Assembly (NCBI RefSeq): GCF_021864535.1
Contig: NZ_JAKJIC010000004.1
Coordinates: forward strand, 124,001-188,000
From: Oryzibacter oryziterrae
GTDB taxonomy: Bacteria > Pseudomonadota > Alphaproteobacteria > Rhizobiales > Pleomorphomonadaceae
DNA length: 64,000 nt
Direction of reading: 5' to 3'
Below the pieces are notes generated by a model. That model made no database searches. It worked only from the letters and a program-made list of their open reading frames with translations, and had not been told where the DNA came from. The translations under genes and the position numbers were made by a program. Of this stretch, positions 39,684-50,953 are shown piece by piece. Numbering within the stretch: position 1 is the first letter of the stretch; each line of letters opens with the position of its first letter.

Positions 39684-40352
39684 GGGGCGCTAGATATCAT
39701 CGCCAGCGACAACCGCCAAGCAGGCATGCGGGCGCAAGACGCGGTTTTGGCGGAAAAATAAGGGTGCGGCCTGGCGTCTCGCAGGAATTGTCGGGGATAT
39801 GGGCTTTCGTGCCTGCGGTCTGCCGACCGGGGTGGCCATGCCGGCGCCTGGGGCGGAGTGAGTGGTTCTACTTAGCGCAATTATTTAGTCCAAGTGGCGA
39901 AGGAATAGGTATAATTCAGAACTTAAGCATATTATGCATTTCACAGGCGCGTCGTCGTCAAGGCTGCGCCGCAATTGCGCTCCAAGGGAGCGTGAAGCCC
40001 TTGCACTGCTTTCGACGCTGCGCAATGGTGAACAAGATGAACTGATTGTGCGGCTCTCGTTTTGAGGCTGCACCACACCAGATTGGTCGTATGACCAATT
40101 CGGCCAGCAGTGCGGCCCTCGCGGGCCTCATGGCGATATCCACGGGCGTCAGGTGGGCAGACCGAGCCACGCGGATAAACGCGCTCCGACCCGAGAGGGT
40201 AACAGACGAGCCGCTGCATGACCTATCGAACCTGATGCATTTTCCGGCTCACGGCCGGCCCCCATGACGGGAGCAATGCATCGCAATGCCGGCGAAGGGA
40301 ATACCGGCCTTCGGCTGGCGTAATAGACGTGAAGGGGTTGCCGGGGGTAGAT
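39684..40352. other. 669-nt intergenic region between lepA and a MarR gene
   Basis: No credible gene is seen. It has a TATAAT (39912-39917) without a good -35, the small palindrome GCATA-T-TATGC (39929-39939), and an 18-bp inverted repeat ATTGGTC-GTAT-GACCAAT (40082-40099). Composition is more AT-rich than average near 39870-39960. It may contain the remains of a gene, but I cannot identify one. Confidence 0.45.
40082..40099. promoter_or_regulatory. GntR-like operator palindrome
   Basis: ATTGGTC-GTAT-GACCAAT is a perfect inverted repeat. The TGGTC/GACCA arms resemble binding sites of FadR-subfamily GntR regulators. No GntR gene is nearby, and the site lies 250 nt before the MarR gene. Confidence 0.4.
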
Positions 40353-40847
40353 ATGCCGCTTTCCAACAAATTGGCCGCACTGGCGTTGGCCATATCAGAC
40401 GCTTCTATTTCAACATCCGACGATCTCGCGCCCACCGCGATCGCCGCCCTCATTTCCATCAAGAACAGCGAGCCGCTCTCCATCGGTGACATCGCGACCG
40501 TGACGGGGCTGACGCACTCCGCCGCCGTTCGTCTTGTCGACCGGCTGGAAAAGGATTGGCTTGTCCGTCGCCAGCGCCGCGTGGGCCGGGAAGTACTGGT
40601 CGAGATCACGACCAGAGGTCGCCGCCGTGCGCAACAACTTCAGGAAGCGCGCGAAAGCGCCGCAAAAACCTTCCTGTCGGCGCTTGAGCAGCGGGAACAG
40701 GATCAACTGGCTGAACTGATCGACAAGGTCATTCACCAGAAGGCCCATGAAGGGCTCAACGTGCTGCGCTTTTGCCGCATGTGCAAGGTCGGTCAGTGCA
40801 ACTGCGGCCTGCATCAGGATGAAGCACCGGCCACTGACCACGCGTGA
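40353..40847 (+). CDS. MarR-family regulator with C-terminal cysteine cluster
   Basis: A 164-residue winged-helix protein (wing helix region: SIGDIATVTGLTHSAAVRLVDRLEKD; basic wing RRQRRVGRE). The C-terminus carries Cys141, Cys144, Cys149 and Cys151 in FCRMCKVGQCNCG, a pattern that might bind a metal or sense redox. The ATG at 40353 follows GGGGG; an upstream GTG at 40329 is possible. The target genes are unknown; the PmtA-like gene is convergent downstream. Confidence 0.82.
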   Translation: MPLSNKLAALALAISDASISTSDDLAPTAIAALISIKNSEPLSIGDIATVTGLTHSAAVRLVDRLEKDWLVRRQRRVGREVLVEITTRGRRRAQQLQEARESAAKTFLSALEQREQDQLAELIDKVIHQKAHEGLNVLRFCRMCKVGQCNCGLHQDEAPATDHA

Positions 40848-40881
40848 GAGGAACTGCAGGCTCGCCGCGTCCCGGCGAGCC

Positions 40882-41499
40882 TCAGGGCTTGCGATAGGTC
40901 CATACGCGCGCCGGCGGCAGGTTCATCAGAATCCAGTCGCTGACTTCGAGCGACCACGCGCCATCCTTGGCCGGAACCGGCGGCACCAGCGCGTAGGAAA
41001 ACTGCACGAAGGGCCGGCCCGACGGCAGAATGTCCATGGCCTGGCCAATCAGGTCCTGCCGGTTGAGCGGCGGCCGCGTGAACAGCGGCAGGCTGGAGAC
41101 CACAGCCGAGACCTCGGTAATCCCATGCAGATGCAAGGTCGTCTTGAGACTGTAGGCGTCGCCGACGATCACGTTGACGCCATGGAAGCGGCTGCGGATA
41201 TGGGTGGCGAAGTCCGGATTATACTCGATGGCGACCAGCTTCTCCGGCGGCACACCATGCTTGAGCAGCGCGGCCGTCACCGAACCGGTGCCCGGTCCCA
41301 GTTCAACCACCACTCCGGGCCAGGCCGGATCGATACCGGCGGCCATGGCACGCGCCAGCGCCCGACCCGACGGGCTGACCGCGCCGGTGGTCAGCGGCTT
41401 GGAAGCCCAGGTCTTCAGGAATTTCAGGTCTTCGGCATATGCGCTCTTGAGACGGCGGGCTTCGGCGAGGGCCTCGTCACGGAACCGATGAACAAACAT
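40882..41499 (-). CDS. pmtA: PmtA-like phospholipid N-methyltransferase
   Basis: A SAM-dependent methyltransferase of 205 residues with motif I VVELGPGTGSVTAALL, then LVAIEYNPDF and VSSLPLFTRPP. It resembles the rhizobial PmtA branch, which methylates phosphatidylethanolamine to phosphatidylcholine and is related to rRNA adenine dimethylases. The ATG at 41499 is supported by GGGAG five nt upstream. The gene is divergent from the AraC regulator. The exact substrate is inferred from family resemblance. Confidence 0.78.
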   Translation of the reverse strand: MFVHRFRDEALAEARRLKSAYAEDLKFLKTWASKPLTTGAVSPSGRALARAMAAGIDPAWPGVVVELGPGTGSVTAALLKHGVPPEKLVAIEYNPDFATHIRSRFHGVNVIVGDAYSLKTTLHLHGITEVSAVVSSLPLFTRPPLNRQDLIGQAMDILPSGRPFVQFSYALVPPVPAKDGAWSLEVSDWILMNLPPARVWTYRKP

Positions 41500-41597
41500 G
41501 GCCACTCCCAAACGCTTGACGGAACGTTGAACTGTTAATCAAAGGTATACGCAAGCGGGCACAGAATTCAATGTGCCCATGGCGGGATTAAGGCAGC

Positions 41598-42512
41598 ATG
41601 GTTATGATCACGGGAAAACTCAGTGGAGCGGTGGCCCTCTTCGCAGACAGCGAGCCGAGCGGCGTGGCCTATCGCGACATCGTCGCAGTGCCCGATCTCG
41701 GCCTGCGCCTCTCCGTTCGCCAACTCGCCTCCGGCACCTATCGACGCCTGGTCATCGACCAGGCGACCGTGATTCTCGTCACATCCGGCACCAAGCAACT
41801 CGGTCTTGATGACGAAACCTTGGTCCTGGAAGCCGGCGATGTGGCGCTGATAGCGCCCGGTGCCTGTCTCACCGTCACCAATCTGACGGCGCCGCGCGGT
41901 GGCTATGCCGCCGAAGTCCTGTCGCTCGAAGCCGAAGTTGTCGCGGCCTATGCCGAGGCACCCACGGGCCGCGAGCTGCCGCTGGCCTTGCGCCACGCTC
42001 CGGCAGACGGCTTTGCCGAAGCCTTCCTGCGGGCGCGGGCCGAGCTTGCCAACGACGCCCTGCCTCTGGCCGTCCGGCGACATATGCTGGGCGAGGTCCT
42101 GCTTCGCCTGGGCAGTGCGGCGACGGTTCTGCAGCGCCGCAGCCGCGAGGAAGCGCTGGAGATGCGCATCCGTCGTCTCGTGGCCACCGACGTCGCGCGT
42201 GACTGGTCGGCGGCCGACATGGCCCGCGCGCTGGCGGTCAGCGAAGCCACCATGCGCCGGCGCCTCGGGGCGATCGGTACCACGCTCACGGAAATCGTCA
42301 CCGACGTGCGCATGTCCTTTGCCTTGACGCTGCTGCAATCCACCGATCGCTCCGTCACCACCATCGCCTTCGACGTGGGTTACGCCTCGCCCTCGCGCTT
42401 TGCCGCCCGCTTCCGGGCGCGCTTCGGTGCCGCACCGCTGGATTTGCGCGGTGGGCGGTTTGAGCGGATCGGCACCGATCCTGAGCGGCTTGAGCCGGCC
42501 GCGGCGGAGTGA
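41598..42512 (+). CDS. AraC-family transcriptional regulator
   Basis: A 304-residue regulator. The C-terminal 100 residues have two helix-turn-helix motifs, the second ending with TIAFDVGYASPSRFAARFRARFG. The N-terminal part (about 15-110) is rich in beta strands and cupin-like (LVLEAGDVALIAPGACLTV). The inducer is not known. It is divergent from pmtA, with 98 nt between their starts, so it may regulate that gene. Confidence 0.88.
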   Translation: MVMITGKLSGAVALFADSEPSGVAYRDIVAVPDLGLRLSVRQLASGTYRRLVIDQATVILVTSGTKQLGLDDETLVLEAGDVALIAPGACLTVTNLTAPRGGYAAEVLSLEAEVVAAYAEAPTGRELPLALRHAPADGFAEAFLRARAELANDALPLAVRRHMLGEVLLRLGSAATVLQRRSREEALEMRIRRLVATDVARDWSAADMARALAVSEATMRRRLGAIGTTLTEIVTDVRMSFALTLLQSTDRSVTTIAFDVGYASPSRFAARFRARFGAAPLDLRGGRFERIGTDPERLEPAAAE

Positions 42513-42567
42513 ACCTCTTAGGATCTCCCTGTTCCGGCCCACCTCAGGGCCTGCAAGGGAGATTTGA

Positions 42568-43116
42568 ATGCGTCTTTCTCTATCCGCCCTCACGGCTGTT
42601 GCACTGATGGCCGGTGCCGGCCTGGCCCAGGCTGCCGATTTCACCCTGACCAGCCCTGATATCGCCGAGGGCAAGGTTCTCTCCGTGGCGCAGGTCGCCC
42701 ACGGCTTCGGTTGTTCGGGGGAGGGCAAGTCGCCGGCGTTGAGCTGGTCCGGCGCCCCCGAGGGCACGAAGAGCTTCGTCGTCACCGCCTATGATCCGGA
42801 TGCACCGACGGGGTCGGGCTTCTGGCACTGGGTGATGTTCAACATCCCCGCGTCCGTCACCAGCCTGCCCGGGGGCATTACGCCCGATGCCGGCGCCCCT
42901 GCGGGGGCCGTGCAGAGCAAGGCCGATGCCGGCTATCCCGCCTTCGTCGGTGCCTGCCCGCCGCCGGGCCAGACCCATCGCTACATCTTCACGGTTACCG
43001 CGCTCAAGGCGGACAAGCTCGACCTCGACCAGAACGCCTCCGGCGCCATGGTCGGCTTCATGGCTGGCATGAACGCGCTCGGCAAGGCCAGCATCACCGC
43101 CACCTACGGCCAGTGA
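42568..43116 (+). CDS. PEBP-family protein (YbhB/YbcL type), exported
   Basis: A 182-residue protein with a signal peptide of about 22 residues ending ALAQA-like GLAQAADF. The mature part is a phosphatidylethanolamine-binding-protein fold with the motif YDPDAPTGSGFWHWV and GHRY-like TRHRY (QTHRYIFTV). Bacterial members are periplasmic proteins of unclear role. A strong AAGGGAGA site precedes the ATG. A terminator follows at 43141. Confidence 0.9.
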   Translation: MRLSLSALTAVALMAGAGLAQAADFTLTSPDIAEGKVLSVAQVAHGFGCSGEGKSPALSWSGAPEGTKSFVVTAYDPDAPTGSGFWHWVMFNIPASVTSLPGGITPDAGAPAGAVQSKADAGYPAFVGACPPPGQTHRYIFTVTALKADKLDLDQNASGAMVGFMAGMNALGKASITATYGQ

Positions 43117-43140
43117 TCGTCAGCGCGTGAACCAAAAGCG

Positions 43141-43172
43141 AAGGGCCGGCGTCTGCGAGGCGCCGGCCCTTT
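43141..43172. terminator. Bidirectional intrinsic terminator between PEBP gene and dnaJ
   Basis: AAGGGCCGGCG (43141-43151) pairs perfectly with CGCCGGCCCTT (43161-43171), loop 9 nt, followed by T/C-rich sequence. The two genes converge here. Confidence 0.85.
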
Positions 43173-43195
43173 CCTGTCTTCAGTCAGCTCGGCGG

Positions 43196-44347
43196 TCAGT
43201 TGCCGAGATTGTCCCAGAAATCCTTCACCCGGGCAAAGAAGCCTTCGGATTCCGGATTGTTGTTGGCGCCCGACGATTCGCGCTCGAACTCTTCCAGCAA
43301 CTCGCGCTGCCGGCGGGTGAGGTTCTGCGGCGTCTCGACGATGATGTTGATATACATGTCGCCCTGGTCGCGCGAGCGCAGCACCGGCATGCCCTTCTGG
43401 CGAAGGCGGAACTGCTTGCCGGTCTGCGAGCCGTCGGGCACGCGCACCTTGGTCTTGCCGCCGTCGATGGTCGGCACCTCGAACTCGCCGCCCAGCGCCG
43501 CCGTCGTCATGGAAATCGGCACGCGGCAATAGAGATCGGCGCCTTCCCGCTGGAAGAAGGTATGCGGCTTCAGCGAAATGAAGATGTAGAGATCGCCCGA
43601 CGGACCGCCGCGCGTGCCCGCCTCGCCCTCGCCGGACAGGCGGATGCGAGTCCCATCCTCGATGCCGGCAGGAATGTTGACCGAGAGCGTCCGCTCCTGG
43701 TTGGTCCGCCCCGTGCCGCCGCAATTGTCGCAAGGATGCGCAATGGTCTCGCCGCGACCGCCGCAGGTCATGCAGGTCCGCTCGATGGTGAAGAAGCCCT
43801 GGCTTGCCCGCACCTTGCCCGATCCGCCGCAGGTCCGACAGGTGGCCGGCTGGGTGCCGGGCTTGGCACCCGAGCCCGAACACTTGGTGCAGGTGATCGA
43901 GGTGGGAACGCGGATCTCCACCGTCTTGCCCGCATAGGCTTCCTCAAGCGTGACGTCGAGATTGTAGCGCAGGTCGGCGCCGCGCTCGCGACCACCGGAG
44001 CGTCCGCCGCCGCCACCGCGCCGACCGCCACCCATGAACTCGCCGAAGATGTCATCGAAGATGTCCGACATGGACGCGCCGCCGAAGCCACCGCCGCCGA
44101 AACCGCCACCCCCGCCGCCATTTTCAAAGGCGGCATGGCCGAAGCGGTCATAGGCCGCCTTCTTCTGCGGATCCTTCAGGACCTCATAGGCCTCGTTGAC
44201 TTCCTTGAACTTGGCCTCCGACGTGGCATCACCCGGATTCTTGTCCGGATGCAGCTGCATGGCGAGCTTGCGAAAGGCGCTTTTGAGCGCCTTCTCGTCC
44301 GCGTCGCGGGAGACACCAAGAACTTCGTAATAGTCGCGTTTGGCCAT
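43196..44347 (-). CDS. dnaJ: Chaperone protein DnaJ
   Basis: Co-chaperone that stimulates DnaK. The 383-residue protein has the J domain with HPD (LHPDKNPGD), a Gly/Phe-rich region (about 75-130), four CxxCxGxG zinc repeats ([32 protein letters not shown]), and the two C-terminal beta domains. It follows dnaK, from which it is separated by a terminator-like hairpin. Confidence 0.98.
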   Translation of the reverse strand: MAKRDYYEVLGVSRDADEKALKSAFRKLAMQLHPDKNPGDATSEAKFKEVNEAYEVLKDPQKKAAYDRFGHAAFENGGGGGGFGGGGFGGASMSDIFDDIFGEFMGGGRRGGGGGRSGGRERGADLRYNLDVTLEEAYAGKTVEIRVPTSITCTKCSGSGAKPGTQPATCRTCGGSGKVRASQGFFTIERTCMTCGGRGETIAHPCDNCGGTGRTNQERTLSVNIPAGIEDGTRIRLSGEGEAGTRGGPSGDLYIFISLKPHTFFQREGADLYCRVPISMTTAALGGEFEVPTIDGGKTKVRVPDGSQTGKQFRLRQKGMPVLRSRDQGDMYINIIVETPQNLTRRQRELLEEFERESSGANNNPESEGFFARVKDFWDNLGN

Positions 44348-44410
44348 GTGTTACCTGACTGAACCTGATCCGCGCGACAATGGCGGAAAAAGAGAGGCAT
44401 GCAAATACTG

Positions 44411-44443
44411 AAAAAGCTCCCCCGACGGGGCCGGGAGAGCTTT
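44411..44443 (-). terminator. Terminator or attenuator between dnaK and dnaJ
   Basis: On the minus strand AAAGCTCTCCCG pairs with CGGGGGAGCTTT (one mismatch), followed by T5. It lies after the dnaK stop and before dnaJ, so it could reduce dnaJ expression relative to dnaK. Confidence 0.75.
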
Positions 44444-44461
44444 GAGTGCGCAAGAAGACGA

Positions 44462-46357
<1,896 letters not shown>

Positions 46358-46781
46358 GTCTCTCTCCATCGAGGCAGACTGTCCGAACCCTCCCTGAGAG
46401 GCATTCGGCTGATGCCGTCAGCCGGCCAGTCCCCGTAATGTCCTGTGATTTTGCGAGACCGATGTCCCGAATTCCGCCGGTATATAGGTGCCGCGCTTTC
46501 ACAGCGCAAGACTTTCGCAGCTTATCGTGAGGGCAGAATGCGGGAAATCCCGCTTCGGCCGGTCTCGCCTCGTCCGCTTGTGCCTGAAGCTGCGGCCAAA
46601 GCCGGTTCGCTCTCTGGTGGCGTTCACCGAAAAGATACCGCAATTGCGAATACCATCAGCCCCTTACCCCCTGCGTTAACCCTTGTCGGCTAGCTTTTGC
46701 CTGCCAGACGGCGCGGGACGGTTGTCCTGCGACGGACACATGTCGAGTTGGCCACCGGCCATATGTAGCGGACGTGAAACC
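46358..46781. other. 424-nt divergent intergenic region (dnaK and glycosyltransferase)
   Basis: Holds the leader of dnaK, its heat-shock-type promoter (46482-46510) and upstream DNA of the glycosyltransferase gene. No additional gene is seen. Confidence 0.6.
46482..46510 (-). promoter_or_regulatory. RpoH (sigma-32)-type promoter of dnaK
   Basis: On the minus strand CTTGCG (46505-46510), a 17-nt spacer and CTATAT (46482-46487). This fits the alphaproteobacterial sigma-32 pattern (CTTG, about 17 nt, CYTATNT). It lies about 125 nt upstream of the dnaK start. Confidence 0.75.
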
Positions 46782-47960
46782 ATGCAGACGGAAATGCCGA
46801 ACGCGGAGCGCACCGGGGTGCTCGCACCCCTCAAGAAACTTTCGGTGGTCGTGCCGACCTTCAACGAGCGCAAGAACATTGCTCGCCTGGTCGCAGCCGT
46901 CGGCGACGTGCTCGGTGATCTGCCTTGGGAAATGATCGTGGTCGACGATGACAGCCCCGACGGCACCTATGAAGAGGTTCGACGCCTTGCCATGGGCGAT
47001 CCGCGTGTGCGCTGCATCCGTCGTGTCGGTCGCAAGGGCCTGTCGTCGGCCGTCGTCGAGGGCGCCATGGCCGCCAGCGCCCCTGTGATCGCCGTCATGG
47101 ATGCCGATTTCCAGCATGATGAAACCATCCTGCGCAAGATGTACGACAGCCTGCTGGACGAGGATGCCGAGCTGGTGGTTGCCACCCGCTATAGCGAAGG
47201 CGGCACCGTCGGCGACTGGAACGCTGCCCGCGCCGGCATGAGCTCCTTTGCCACCTGGGCCGGCCAGTTCCTCGCCGGTCACCAGACCTCCGATCCCATG
47301 AGCGGCTTCTTCATGCTGCGCCGCTCGCTGTTCGACGAGGTCGTCCACAATCTGTCGCAGGAAGGCTACAAGATCCTTCTCGACATCATCGCTTCCGCCG
47401 GCCGCCCCCTGCGCGTCGCCGAAGTGCCCTATACCTTCCGCAACCGCCTGGAGGGTGAGAGCAAGATCTCCCCGATGGTGATCGCGCAATATGCCTTCCT
47501 CCTGGTCGAGAAGCTGTCCAAGGACATGGTTCCGGCCCGCTTCGTGCTCTTCTGCCTGGTCGGCGGTCTCGGCCTGATCGTCCACATGCTGGCGCTCGGC
47601 ATCTGGGAGCGAACGGGTCTCGCCTTCGTCGACGCGCAGATCGCCGCCACCGGCGTCGCCATGCTGTTCAACTTCATGCTCAACAACGAGTTCACCTATC
47701 GGGAACGTCGCCTCAAGGGTTCGGCGCGCCTCAAGGGTGGCGTCGTCTTCGGTCTCGTCTGCTCCATCGGTGCGCTGGCCAATCTCGGCGTTGCCGAAAT
47801 GGCCCTCAATGCCACCGACAATTGGGTTCTTGCCGGCGTATCCGGTGCCCTGATGGGCGGCGTGTTCAACTTCGCAGTGTCCGACAATGTCGTCTGGCTG
47901 CGCAAGCGTCGCCGGGCCAAGCTCGTCGAGCCGGCCGTCAACGGCGCCGTGCCTGCCTGA
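46782..47960 (+). CDS. Dolichol-phosphate-mannose-type glycosyltransferase fused to GtrA domain
   Basis: A 392-residue protein. Residues 15-245 form a GT2 catalytic domain (SVVVPTFNERKNI, IVVDDDSPDGT, DADFQHDE). From about 255 the protein has four membrane helices of the GtrA type (NFMLNNEFTYRERR). Such proteins make or flip polyprenyl-phosphate sugars for surface polysaccharides. The start is the ATG at 46782. The next gene, a polytopic membrane protein, follows by 31 nt and is likely cotranscribed. Confidence 0.88.
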   Translation: MQTEMPNAERTGVLAPLKKLSVVVPTFNERKNIARLVAAVGDVLGDLPWEMIVVDDDSPDGTYEEVRRLAMGDPRVRCIRRVGRKGLSSAVVEGAMAASAPVIAVMDADFQHDETILRKMYDSLLDEDAELVVATRYSEGGTVGDWNAARAGMSSFATWAGQFLAGHQTSDPMSGFFMLRRSLFDEVVHNLSQEGYKILLDIIASAGRPLRVAEVPYTFRNRLEGESKISPMVIAQYAFLLVEKLSKDMVPARFVLFCLVGGLGLIVHMLALGIWERTGLAFVDAQIAATGVAMLFNFMLNNEFTYRERRLKGSARLKGGVVFGLVCSIGALANLGVAEMALNATDNWVLAGVSGALMGGVFNFAVSDNVVWLRKRRRAKLVEPAVNGAVPA

Positions 47961-47991
47961 TTTCAAGAGATTGCCGACGGGGCAAGACCAT

Positions 47992-49524
47992 ATGTCATCG
48001 CTGAATTCGGCTTCTTCATCGGCAGCCCCGACGCTTCGCTCGTCGGGGCTGCCGGCTTTTGTCCTGGCCGTCCTCGCCGTCGCCTTCTATGTCACGCGCC
48101 CCACCAAGGACGACATCAGCTGGCTGATCGTCACCGCTGAGGCTCTCTGGGACGGCAAGCGCCTCTACGTCGACATCATCGAGACCAACCCGCCGCTGTC
48201 GGTGCTGCTCTATCTGCCCGCCGTCGCCCTTGAGCGGCTGTTCGGCCTTCGGGCGGAAATCGGCACCATCCTCATGACGGCGCTGATCGGATGGGGCGTG
48301 ACCTCTGCCGCAACGCGGCGCCTCGCCGCCGCGGGGCTTCTCGCATCGCCTCTCGCCTTCGAGCTGGCCGCCGCCGTCATCTTCATCTGGTTGCCGCTCG
48401 GCGCCTTCGGCCAGAAGGACCATGTGGCGGCCATGATTGCCTTGCCCTTCCTGTGCGATCTCGCCGTCATGGCGGAGGGCCACCGCAAGGGCGAACGCCG
48501 TATTCCCTGGGTCTGGACCGGCGTCCTCGCCGGCCTTGCCGTGGCGATCAAGCCGCAATTTGGTCTGGCGGTGGCGCTGCCGTCCCTCGTGCTCTGCCTG
48601 GTCGACCGCAACTGGCGCCTCCTGATCAATCGCGCCTCGATCGCCGCCGGCTGCACCTTCGTCGCCTTCCAGGCCATGGTCTACGCGTTCTTTCCCGCCT
48701 TCTTCCACGATGTCCTGCCCATGCTGCTGGGCCTCTACGCCCCCATGCGCCAGGACCTGAAGACGCTCGTCATCGCCGACATGGGGATGATGGTCCCCAT
48801 CCTGCTCGTCATCGCCGGGCTGGCCCTCGGACGCGGCAGCCGCCAGCCGCTGCCGATCGCGCTGATGCTCGCCGCTGTCGGCTTCTTCGCCGCCTTCCTC
48901 ATCCAGGGCAAGGGCTGGCCCTATCAGCTCTACCCGGCTCTGGCCTATGCCTTCCTGCCCGGCCTCGGCCTCGCCTTGCCGGCGCTCTGGCGTCTGGACC
49001 GCCCGAGGTCCCGCACCGTCGGCCTGACGGTCGCTCTGGCCCTGATCCTCGGCGCCCGCTGGATGACGCTGACCTGGATCGACTATTCCGACCTCACCGC
49101 CGCCATCCGCGCCACCGGCATCGCCACCCCCCGGATCCTCAACATCGCGGCGTCGCACGGCATCGGGCATCCCTCCACCCGTGACGCGGGCGGCATCTGG
49201 GTCGGCACCTTGATGAGCCGGCTGATCTCCGTGCAGGTGATGAACACCCGCTCAAGCCGCCCGCCGGAACAGCGCGATGATGCCCTTCTCGATCATTGGG
49301 AGGCCTATGATCGCGCCTCGTTGCGCTCCGACCTTGCGACACGCGCGCCGGACATGCTCCTGATCGAGCGCGGTCCGGATTTCGATTGGCTCGCCTGGGC
49401 CCGGCAGGATGCTGAGACGGCTCGCCTGCTCGACGGTTTCGTCTTCGCGTCCCGCGTCCCCGATCATGAAGCCGACGGGTTTGTCGAACTCTTCGTACGC
49501 AAGGCCGACAAACCTGCCGGCTGA
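47992..49524 (+). CDS. Polytopic membrane protein, GT-C glycosyltransferase-like
   Basis: A 510-residue protein with about ten membrane helices and a C-terminal soluble part (about 400-510). The N-terminal loop has DDISWLI and ETNPPLSVLLY, typical of GT-C (PMT/ArnT-like) transferases that use polyprenyl-linked sugars. The acceptor is unknown. The gene order with the upstream GT2-GtrA enzyme fits a donor synthase followed by a transferase. Confidence 0.7.
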   Translation: MSSLNSASSSAAPTLRSSGLPAFVLAVLAVAFYVTRPTKDDISWLIVTAEALWDGKRLYVDIIETNPPLSVLLYLPAVALERLFGLRAEIGTILMTALIGWGVTSAATRRLAAAGLLASPLAFELAAAVIFIWLPLGAFGQKDHVAAMIALPFLCDLAVMAEGHRKGERRIPWVWTGVLAGLAVAIKPQFGLAVALPSLVLCLVDRNWRLLINRASIAAGCTFVAFQAMVYAFFPAFFHDVLPMLLGLYAPMRQDLKTLVIADMGMMVPILLVIAGLALGRGSRQPLPIALMLAAVGFFAAFLIQGKGWPYQLYPALAYAFLPGLGLALPALWRLDRPRSRTVGLTVALALILGARWMTLTWIDYSDLTAAIRATGIATPRILNIAASHGIGHPSTRDAGGIWVGTLMSRLISVQVMNTRSSRPPEQRDDALLDHWEAYDRASLRSDLATRAPDMLLIERGPDFDWLAWARQDAETARLLDGFVFASRVPDHEADGFVELFVRKADKPAG

Positions 49525-49676
49525 TCCTCAAGATTTCCGTGTGCTTTCCGTGCTAATATCCCGTCACCGAACAGAAGCCGGACCGTCACGCAGCTGTCAT
49601 TGCACCGACATGTAGCTGCCGAAATACCCTGTCACATTGCGTTTACCGAACACGACTGGCAAGGTGAGAAAGCCGC

Positions 49677-50561
49677 ATGTCCCTGATCCAGACTTCCGCT
49701 ACCGCTCTGACGCAAGCCTTTGCGCCGATGAAGCGCTCCAGGATGAAGGAGCCGCTCGGTCGCATCGGCGCACTGGAAGTGCGTCTTGCCGTCTCCAAGT
49801 CCGAGATCCGCGCGGCCCAGGCTCTGCGTTACAAGGTCTTCTATGAGGAGATGGGCGCCATCGCCGACGCCAAGACGCTTCTGCGCCGGCGCGACAAGGA
49901 CGGTTTCGACAAGTATTGCGATCATCTGCTGGTGCTCGACCATGACGAGATCGAGATCCGCCCCTTCCGCAAGGCGCGCCCGCGCATCGTCGGCACCTAT
50001 CGCCTGCTGCGCCAGGAAGTGGCCGAGGCGCACAAGGGCTTCTACACCGCCGGCGAGTTCGACATCGCCCCCATGCTGGAGCGTCACCACGGTTTCAACT
50101 TTCTGGAACTCGGACGCTCCTGCGTGCTGAAGCCCTATCGCACCAAGCGCACCGTCGAACTACTCTGGCACGGCATCTGGGCCTATGCGCTCAAGCATGG
50201 CGTCGACGCCATGATGGGCTGCGCGTCCTTCGAGGGCACCGATCTTGATCGTCTGGCCCTGCCGCTGTCCTTCCTGCACCACCACGCGCCGGCTCCGTCG
50301 GAATGGCTGGTGGAAGCGCTCCCCGAGCGGGCTGCGTCGATGAACCGCCTGCCGATCGAGGCGGTGGACATGAAGAAGGCGCTCGCCGAAATGCCGCCGC
50401 TCATCAAGGGCTATCTGCGCCTTGGCGCCATGATCGGCCGCGGGGCTGTGGTCGACCATCAATTCGGCACCACCGACGTGCTGATCGTGCTGCCGGTGGA
50501 TCGCATTTCCGACCGCTACGTCAAGCACTACGGCGCCGATGCGGGCCGTTACGCCGCCTGA
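49677..50561 (+). CDS. olsB: OlsB-like ornithine-acyl-ACP N-acyltransferase (GNAT/hemolysin-like)
   Basis: A 294-residue protein of the GNAT-like acyltransferase family. Key segments are AAQALRYKVFYEEMGA near the N-terminus, NFLELGRSCVLKPYRTKRTVELLW and GCASFEGTD, found in OlsB, which makes lyso-ornithine lipid from ornithine and 3-hydroxyacyl-ACP. No olsA gene is next to it, so a different acceptor is possible. Its 3' end overlaps that of the convergent gtrA-like gene by 13 nt. Confidence 0.78.
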   Translation: MSLIQTSATALTQAFAPMKRSRMKEPLGRIGALEVRLAVSKSEIRAAQALRYKVFYEEMGAIADAKTLLRRRDKDGFDKYCDHLLVLDHDEIEIRPFRKARPRIVGTYRLLRQEVAEAHKGFYTAGEFDIAPMLERHHGFNFLELGRSCVLKPYRTKRTVELLWHGIWAYALKHGVDAMMGCASFEGTDLDRLALPLSFLHHHAPAPSEWLVEALPERAASMNRLPIEAVDMKKALAEMPPLIKGYLRLGAMIGRGAVVDHQFGTTDVLIVLPVDRISDRYVKHYGADAGRYAA

Positions 50562-50953
50562 CCGGGTCCCGCAGGCGCAAAGACGAGCCGTGAGTAGCCG
50601 AAGTAATTGGTGAACATGGCAACGCCGGACCCGAAGGCCACGCCGATCACCGGCTGCAAGCCGGGGATCAGGTAGATGGCTGCGGCATAGACGGCGTAAT
50701 TGAGGGCTATGGACGCGAGCGACACGGCGAGATAGGCCGCGCGCTCCCGGCCGCGGCGCGCGTCCGACGCCCCGGTCTTGAACGTGAAGCGCCGGTTCAG
50801 CGCATAGGTCACGGCAATGGCCGCAGCCACGGCCAGAACGCGGGCGAGATACGGGCTCAGCCCCAGATAGACCAACGCTTCGGTGATCCCGGCATCGACA
50901 ACGAAACCGGTGCCGCCGACGGTGGCAAAGCGAATGATGCGGCCGAGCGACAT
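50549..50953 (-). CDS. GtrA-family membrane protein
   Basis: A 134-residue protein with four membrane helices (FATVGGTGFVVDAGI, VAAAIAVTYALNRRFTFK). GtrA proteins translocate or support use of polyprenyl-phosphate sugars. The ATG overlaps the stop of the upstream GT2 gene by one base (TGATG). It corresponds to the C-terminal half of the fused protein at 46782. Confidence 0.87.
   Translation of the reverse strand: MSLGRIIRFATVGGTGFVVDAGITEALVYLGLSPYLARVLAVAAAIAVTYALNRRFTFKTGASDARRGRERAAYLAVSLASIALNYAVYAAAIYLIPGLQPVIGVAFGSGVAMFTNYFGYSRLVFAPAGPGQAA

Noticed and set aside
39941-40219. Small minus-strand frames in the lepA-marR gap as genes or gene remnants
   Set aside because: No recognisable motif, no ribosome site, and they overlap one another in different frames.
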